DNA of 9,668 bases from Acidobacteriota bacterium (GTDB lineage Bacteria; Acidobacteriota; Terriglobia; Terriglobales; Acidobacteriaceae), in the NCBI GenBank assembly GCA_003225655.1, contig QIAW01000535.1:1-9668 (forward strand), in the 5' to 3' direction. The notes below the pieces were generated by a model. It worked only from the letters and a program-made list of their open reading frames with translations. It did not search any database and was not told the origin of the DNA. Positions 6,124 to 9,668 of this stretch are shown piece by piece. Made by a program: the position numbers and the translations under genes. The stretch's first letter is position 1, and every line of letters starts with the position of its first letter.

Positions 6124-6139
6124 TGGCATTAACCGTGCA
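6124..6139 (+). promoter_or_regulatory. Sigma-54 promoter of the MCP-cheW-cheR operon
   Basis: TGGCATTAACCGTGCA has the invariant GG (6125-6126) and GC (6137-6138) exactly 10 bases apart, a full TGGCAT block and GTGCA at -12 (consensus TTGCA). Transcription should start near 6150, about 200 bases before the MCP ATG. Three activator-like palindromes lie upstream, and a GAFTGA-bearing sigma-54 activator is encoded in the neighbouring operon. Confidence 0.75.
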
Positions 6140-6184
6140 TTATTTTACAAGTCCCAGTATCTGAGGAGTGGTGCGCCCCCCAAG

Positions 6185-6234
6185 TAGTCGCCGGTTGCGA
6201 CTATGGGCTCAGTCAGACCAGAAAGTCTTGACTG
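6185..6234 (+). other. Two tandem hairpins in the MCP leader
   Basis: TAGTCGC-CGGTT-GCGACTA (6185-6203) is a perfect 7-bp stem with a 5-base loop. CAGTCAGAC (6210-6218) pairs with GTC-T-TGACTG (6225-6234) as a 9-bp stem with one bulged T and a CAGAAA loop. No U-run follows, so they are not a standard terminator. They could be a structured 5' leader element that affects stability or translation. I do not recognise a known riboswitch; the region lacks the conserved core of the GEMM cyclic di-GMP class. Confidence 0.5.
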
Positions 6235-6350
6235 GACAACAATGAAAGTTCAAAAAGTGTTAGCAGGAGCGTCCCCCCAAAAAAGTAGCTGTCAGTTCAG
6301 GATTCAGTGAAATTTCCTGGATATGCTCCGATAGCGTGGAGGCAAGCAGC

Positions 6351-8336
6351 ATGACGATCACAAAAAAACTGTATCTCGGATTCGGCATAGTGCTGGGTCT
6401 AGTGTTCCTGATGTATCTGATCGGCACTATTTCGTCTTGGTCTATAAACCAAAACCGCGTGCAGGACCAGATAAAGAAGTCGATTGACTCTACAAGATTC
6501 GTTAGAAAACTGCGTCTTCAGATGCTGCGAAATCGTTCGAGCCTCGGCACCTATCTGTTGAGCGGCACTGCGCCCGATTTGAATGAGTTCGAGAACGGAA
6601 GGAGACTTTTCCTGGCTCAGGCAAAAGAAGTGATTGACGATCCCATCTCCGATGAACAGAAGGTCGGGGTAAACGCAGCAGTTGAGGCCGAGAGCAATTG
6701 GTACAACAATGACGCCCTTCCTCTTATCAAAAAACGCACCGACGTGGGCAGTCGGAATATTGAGGAATTCCATACTTATTTCTTGGGTCGCCAGTTCTCG
6801 GGTTGGGATGAGAAGGCCAGCACAGCGCTGGATCAGGCGGAAAAGGCCAGTCAGGACGAGATAGATCGTGAGCGGAATGTGGACAACGACGCCGGCCACC
6901 GCACAACCCGGAACCTGTTAATTGTGGGAGTCTTTGCCATCATTCTCGGATGTGGCATTGCATATTACACAGCAAAGTCTATTACCGAACCTTTAAAGCA
7001 GCTCATGAGAGTTTCCCGGGAAATCGGTGAATCTGGAGATCTCGAGCAATCCTTGGCCATCGACCGCAAAGATGAAATTGGCGATTTGGCGGCAACGTTC
7101 CAAAACATGATTCACTCCCTGAAAGATATGGCTGCCATTACCGTAGCCGTTGCCGGGGGCGACTTGACCGCCTCTATCACACCGCGCTCCAAGAACGACA
7201 CGCTGATGCTGGCGTTTTCATGCATGACCGACAGTCTGCGTTCCATGGTCAAGAGCGTGCGCGACAATGCAACCCAGGTCGCCAGCGGATCGAGCCAGGT
7301 CGCCGATGCCTCTGACAACGCCGCCAAAGTCAATGTGCAGGCATCCTCGGCGATCGATGAAGTCACCAGCACCATGCACGAAATGAGCGTCAACGTGCAG
7401 AATATGGTGAAAAACACCCAGACACAGGCCATTAGCGTGAGTGAAACTTCTGCTTCCATCGACCAAATGGTGGCCTCAATCCAGCGCGTGGCTGACACCT
7501 CGAAGGTGCTGCTCGATATTTCCCAGCGTTCGCGCGAAGAGGTGCACCAGGGCATCACTACCATGGAAAAAACCATTGACGGGCTGGGTCGAATCAATGG
7601 GTCCATACAATCGGCCGGCCAAATCATTGACGCTCTGGGCAAGAGGGCTGACAGCATCGACAACATTGTTGAGGTGATTGATGATCTGGCCGAGCAAACC
7701 AATCTGCTGGCCCTGAATGCGGCCATCGAGGCGGCCCGGGCAGGTGAACACGGCGCAGGATTCGCAGTCGTCGCCGATGAAGTCCGCAAACTGGCGGAAA
7801 AATCAGCCGCTTCTGCCAAAGAAATCTCTGATTTGATCGCCAGTATTCAAAGCGAGGCGCGGCAGGCGGTCGATAAGATGGAAAAGAGCACCACCATCGT
7901 CAATGAGGGTTTGGCGCTGGGTACCGACTTGCAGATGGCGTTGAAGAAGATATCCAACGTCGTCACCGAAGTGTACAAGTTCGCCCAGGAAATTGGCGCC
8001 GCCACCAGCGAACAGTCGCACGGCTCAACCCAAATCGCAAAAGCCACCACCCGGCTCAACGAGATCACTCACGAGATCAACTCCTCCGTCGAAGAGCAGG
8101 CCGCCGGGGCCCAGGCCGTGGTGCGTGCCATGGAAAAGATGCGTGAACTGATTGCCCAAACCACCGTCGGTTCTGCCGAACTGGCAGCCTCGGCGGAGCA
8201 AATGTCAAAGATGTCGCGTAACCTGCTGGAGACCATGGACCGTTTTGTGCTCGAAGCCAGTGCCAATGGCCACGGAGCGGCTGCGCCCCGAAGCCGCGCG
8301 GAAACCGAAGCTGCGGGCGCGGCCTTGAGGTACTAG
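6351..8336 (+). CDS. Methyl-accepting chemotaxis protein
   Basis: A transmembrane chemoreceptor of 661 residues that would pass signals to a CheA kinase through CheW. Start ATG 6351 is chosen because GGAGG at 6338-6342 sits eight bases before it; the in-frame GTG 6336 would overlap that site. Layout: short cytoplasmic N-terminus, TM1 (about 7-28), extracytoplasmic helical sensor (about 30-187, four-helix-bundle type), TM2 (about 188-207), HAMP (about 208-260, SITEPLKQL), then a long coiled-coil signalling domain with hairpin tip DDLAEQTNLLALNAAIEAAR and RAGEHGAGFAVVADEVRKLA (about 444-480). The tip is the part that contacts CheW and CheA and is well conserved. The C-terminus has no NWETF-type CheR tether. 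It ends with TAG, nine bases before cheW in the same frame. Likely transcribed from the sigma-54 promoter at 6124-6139. Confidence 0.95.
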   Translation: MTITKKLYLGFGIVLGLVFLMYLIGTISSWSINQNRVQDQIKKSIDSTRFVRKLRLQMLRNRSSLGTYLLSGTAPDLNEFENGRRLFLAQAKEVIDDPISDEQKVGVNAAVEAESNWYNNDALPLIKKRTDVGSRNIEEFHTYFLGRQFSGWDEKASTALDQAEKASQDEIDRERNVDNDAGHRTTRNLLIVGVFAIILGCGIAYYTAKSITEPLKQLMRVSREIGESGDLEQSLAIDRKDEIGDLAATFQNMIHSLKDMAAITVAVAGGDLTASITPRSKNDTLMLAFSCMTDSLRSMVKSVRDNATQVASGSSQVADASDNAAKVNVQASSAIDEVTSTMHEMSVNVQNMVKNTQTQAISVSETSASIDQMVASIQRVADTSKVLLDISQRSREEVHQGITTMEKTIDGLGRINGSIQSAGQIIDALGKRADSIDNIVEVIDDLAEQTNLLALNAAIEAARAGEHGAGFAVVADEVRKLAEKSAASAKEISDLIASIQSEARQAVDKMEKSTTIVNEGLALGTDLQMALKKISNVVTEVYKFAQEIGAATSEQSHGSTQIAKATTRLNEITHEINSSVEEQAAGAQAVVRAMEKMRELIAQTTVGSAELAASAEQMSKMSRNLLETMDRFVLEASANGHGAAAPRSRAETEAAGAALRY

Positions 8337-8345
8337 GAATCGAAC

Positions 8346-8882
8346 ATGACGAAACCTCTACATCTCATCGGCTTCAGTATCGGACGCGAAACCTTCGGTG
8401 TCCCTATCGAATTAGTGCACCAGATCGTCTGCGTACCCGAAATCACCGCGGTCCCCGAGTCGCCCGAGTGTGTTGAAGGTGTGATTAATCTCCGCGGAAA
8501 GATCGTTTCGATTGTCGACTTGCGCAAGCGCTTTGGAGAAAAAGAAATTCGCAATAACCGGAAGAACCGTGTCCTGGTCGTCGAGGTAGAAGGCAAGATG
8601 GTTGGACTGATTGTCGACGCTGCCTCTGAAGTGCTCAAGATCCCCCGCTCAGAGATCGAGAACCCGCCCAATGTTTTTGACGAAGGCGAACTGAACTACG
8701 TGACCGGCGTAGGCAAGCTGAACGGACGGCTCATCATCCTGGTGGACCTCACAAAAATCCTGCAGCGCGGCGAATTGCGGCGCGTGGGCGAATTCACCGA
8801 GGCAGATCCGCTGCCGGAGCCTGTGGCAGCCGCATCTGCCGGCAAGCCGGCGGGGCTGACTCGCAGCACGAAGGCGAATTGA
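8346..8882 (+). CDS. cheW: CheW chemotaxis coupling protein
   Basis: A 178-residue CheW, the adaptor that links chemoreceptors to the CheA kinase in the signalling array at the membrane. The CheW double beta-barrel pattern is clear: FSIGRETFGVPIELVHQIV (10-28), the signature VEGVINLRGKIVSIVDLRKR (43-62, with N48, R50, G51), VGLIVDAASEVLKIP (86-100), and YVTGVGKLNGRLIILVDLTK (118-137). After about 150 follows a Pro/Ala-rich tail not needed for the fold. AGGA at 8335-8338, overlapping the MCP stop TAG, lies seven bases before the ATG, so the genes are tightly coupled. No CheA is in the window; it is probably further downstream, since receptor, CheW and CheR normally serve a complete array. Confidence 0.93.
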   Translation: MTKPLHLIGFSIGRETFGVPIELVHQIVCVPEITAVPESPECVEGVINLRGKIVSIVDLRKRFGEKEIRNNRKNRVLVVEVEGKMVGLIVDAASEVLKIPRSEIENPPNVFDEGELNYVTGVGKLNGRLIILVDLTKILQRGELRRVGEFTEADPLPEPVAAASAGKPAGLTRSTKAN

Positions 8883-8901
8883 ACGGGAACACGAAAAGAT
8901 A

Positions 8902-9668
8902 ATGGCCACCTCTGTCATTCCGATCCAGCTCTCCGAAGCGGAGCAGAAGCTGCTGCAGGCATTCATCTATGAAGAATGCGGCATGTTTTTCGACGAACGC
9001 AGGATCCATTTTTTGCAAGACCGGCTGCAGCGCCGCCTTAAAGCCACCGGCCTGGATACCTTCTACAGCTATTACCGGCTGCTGCAAAGCAAAGAAGGAA
9101 AAAGCGAACTCACCACCCTGCTCGAAAACCTGACCATCAATGAGACCAGCTTCTTCCGTAACAAACCGCAGCTCGATTTGTTTCACAAGGTGATCCTGGA
9201 AGAGCTGTTGCAGCGCAAGCAGCAGCGCCGCGACTTTACGCTGAGGATTTGGAGCGCGGGGTGCTCCACCGGACAGGAACCTTACACCATCGCCATGCTG
9301 GTTTGTGATGCTCTGGCCTACTATTATCTTCGCCATCCACTGCCTTTCGAAATGCCGGTGCCCAAACCCATGGTTCCTCCTCCCTGGAAAGTTGAAATCC
9401 TGGCTTCGGACATCAGTTATTCGGTCTTGCGCGTAGCCCAGGAAGCAAGCTACCCCGAAAACCACATGGAACCGGTGAACTTCAGCTATCGTATGCGCTA
9501 CTTCGACAAGATGGGAGATCGCTATGCGGTCAAGAGGGGCATCAAAGAGCTGGTTCACTTCGATTTCCATAATTTGAAGACGGAATTTCTTCCGCAGCGG
9601 AATGACATAATCTTCTGCCGCAATGTGATGATCTATTTTGATCAGGCTGAGCAGAAGCGCCTGGTGAA
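8902..9668 (+). CDS. cheR: CheR chemoreceptor methyltransferase, 3' end beyond the window
   Basis: The first 255 residues of CheR, which uses S-adenosylmethionine to methylate glutamates of chemoreceptors for adaptation. An N-terminal helical domain (1-75) is followed by the SAM-binding domain: NETSFFRN (80-87), glycine motif IWSAGCSTGQEPYTIAM (116-132), acidic residue in ILASDIS (D170), and RNDIIFCRNVMIYFD (233-247). CheR proteins are about 270-290 residues, so only some 20-35 are missing. Between the glycine motif and ILASD there is a proline-rich insert of about 20 residues (LRHPLPFEMPVPKPMVPPPW), longer than in the E. coli protein. It starts 19 bases after cheW; the ribosome site is weak (A-rich, no GGAGG). 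Its substrate is presumably the MCP two genes upstream, which lacks the C-terminal pentapeptide tether. Confidence 0.93.
   Translation, partial: MATSVIPIQLSEAEQKLLQAFIYEECGMFFDERRIHFLQDRLQRRLKATGLDTFYSYYRLLQSKEGKSELTTLLENLTINETSFFRNKPQLDLFHKVILEELLQRKQQRRDFTLRIWSAGCSTGQEPYTIAMLVCDALAYYYLRHPLPFEMPVPKPMVPPPWKVEILASDISYSVLRVAQEASYPENHMEPVNFSYRMRYFDKMGDRYAVKRGIKELVHFDFHNLKTEFLPQRNDIIFCRNVMIYFDQAEQKRLV

Larger units (their letters stand above)
5834..6350. other. Divergent regulatory region between kinase and chemotaxis operons
   Basis: About 500 AT-rich bases with no convincing protein gene. In order: three activator-like palindromes (5860-5876, 5911-5927, 5967-5983), isolated half sites (TGAGACT at 6008-6014, TCTCTCA at 6092-6098), a sigma-54 promoter (6124-6139), and a predicted leader of about 200 bases. 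The leader has two hairpins (6185-6203, 6210-6234), an imperfect repeat containing CCCCCCAA (6165-6188 and 6265-6287) and a possible 22-codon ORF (6242-6310). For the leftward kinase gene I find only a weak GG-N10-GC match (revcomp of 5888-5901) and no clear sigma-70 promoter. Confidence 0.65.

Noticed and set aside
6336..6350. Upstream GTG start for the MCP
   Set aside because: The GTG overlaps the GGAGG that is ideally placed for the ATG at 6351; the first transmembrane segment is better placed from that ATG.
6150..6350. GEMM-type cyclic di-GMP riboswitch in the MCP leader
   Set aside because: The conserved core sequences of that class are not present; only generic hairpins and a repeat are seen.
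8794..9570. 258-codon minus-strand frame opposite cheW and cheR
   Set aside because: It lies antisense to unmistakable CheW and CheR sequence and resembles nothing recognisable.

Overview
The window looks like chromosomal DNA from a free-living, GC-moderate bacterium, most likely an Acidobacteriota member or a close relative. That placement is inferred from protein style (GAF/PAS kinase with an NtrC-type partner, MCP-CheW-CheR cassette, PilZ-like protein); no rRNA or other marker is present to confirm it. No mobile element, tRNA, rRNA or CRISPR array was seen.

Three transcription units are arranged around one regulatory theme. (1) Left, minus strand: a small PilZ-like protein (437-838) overlaps by ATGA a gene of unknown function that runs off the left edge (1-440). 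A 343-base non-coding stretch lies upstream. (2) Centre, minus strand, 5833 to 1182: a two-component operon with a GAF-GAF-PAS-PAS-PAS sensor, its histidine-kinase core, a single-domain receiver, and an NtrC-type sigma-54 activator (receiver, AAA+ with GAFTGA, Fis-type HTH). (3) Right, plus strand: a methyl-accepting chemotaxis protein (6351-8336), CheW (8346-8882) and CheR (8902 to the right edge), divergent from the kinase gene across about 500 bases of regulatory DNA.

Two features stand out. First, both large regulatory genes are broken at domain boundaries. The kinase is cut by an in-frame TAG between the last PAS and the HisKA domain (the surrounding frame reads LL-stop-AEKMAAIGQL, normally LLQAEKMAAIGQL). 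The NtrC-type regulator is cut by a -1 frame change between receiver and AAA+ domain. Removing the two lesions gives proteins of about 959 and 452 residues, normal full-length sizes. Either the operon is decaying (or carries assembly errors), or the modules are made as separate polypeptides.

Second, both flanking operons carry what looks like the target of this activator. A sigma-54 -24/-12 element (TGGCATTAACCGTGCA at 6124-6139; TGGCCACGTTCGTGCT on the minus strand at 1031-1016) is preceded at 120-280 bases by copies of a 17-base palindrome close to TGTCTCA-N3-TGAGACA. The simplest model is that the central two-component system switches on the MCP-CheW-CheR operon and the PilZ-like operon through sigma-54. 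The palindrome next to the kinase start suggests self-regulation. If the split activator is really non-functional, these promoters would depend on an orthologue or on the freed AAA+ fragment.
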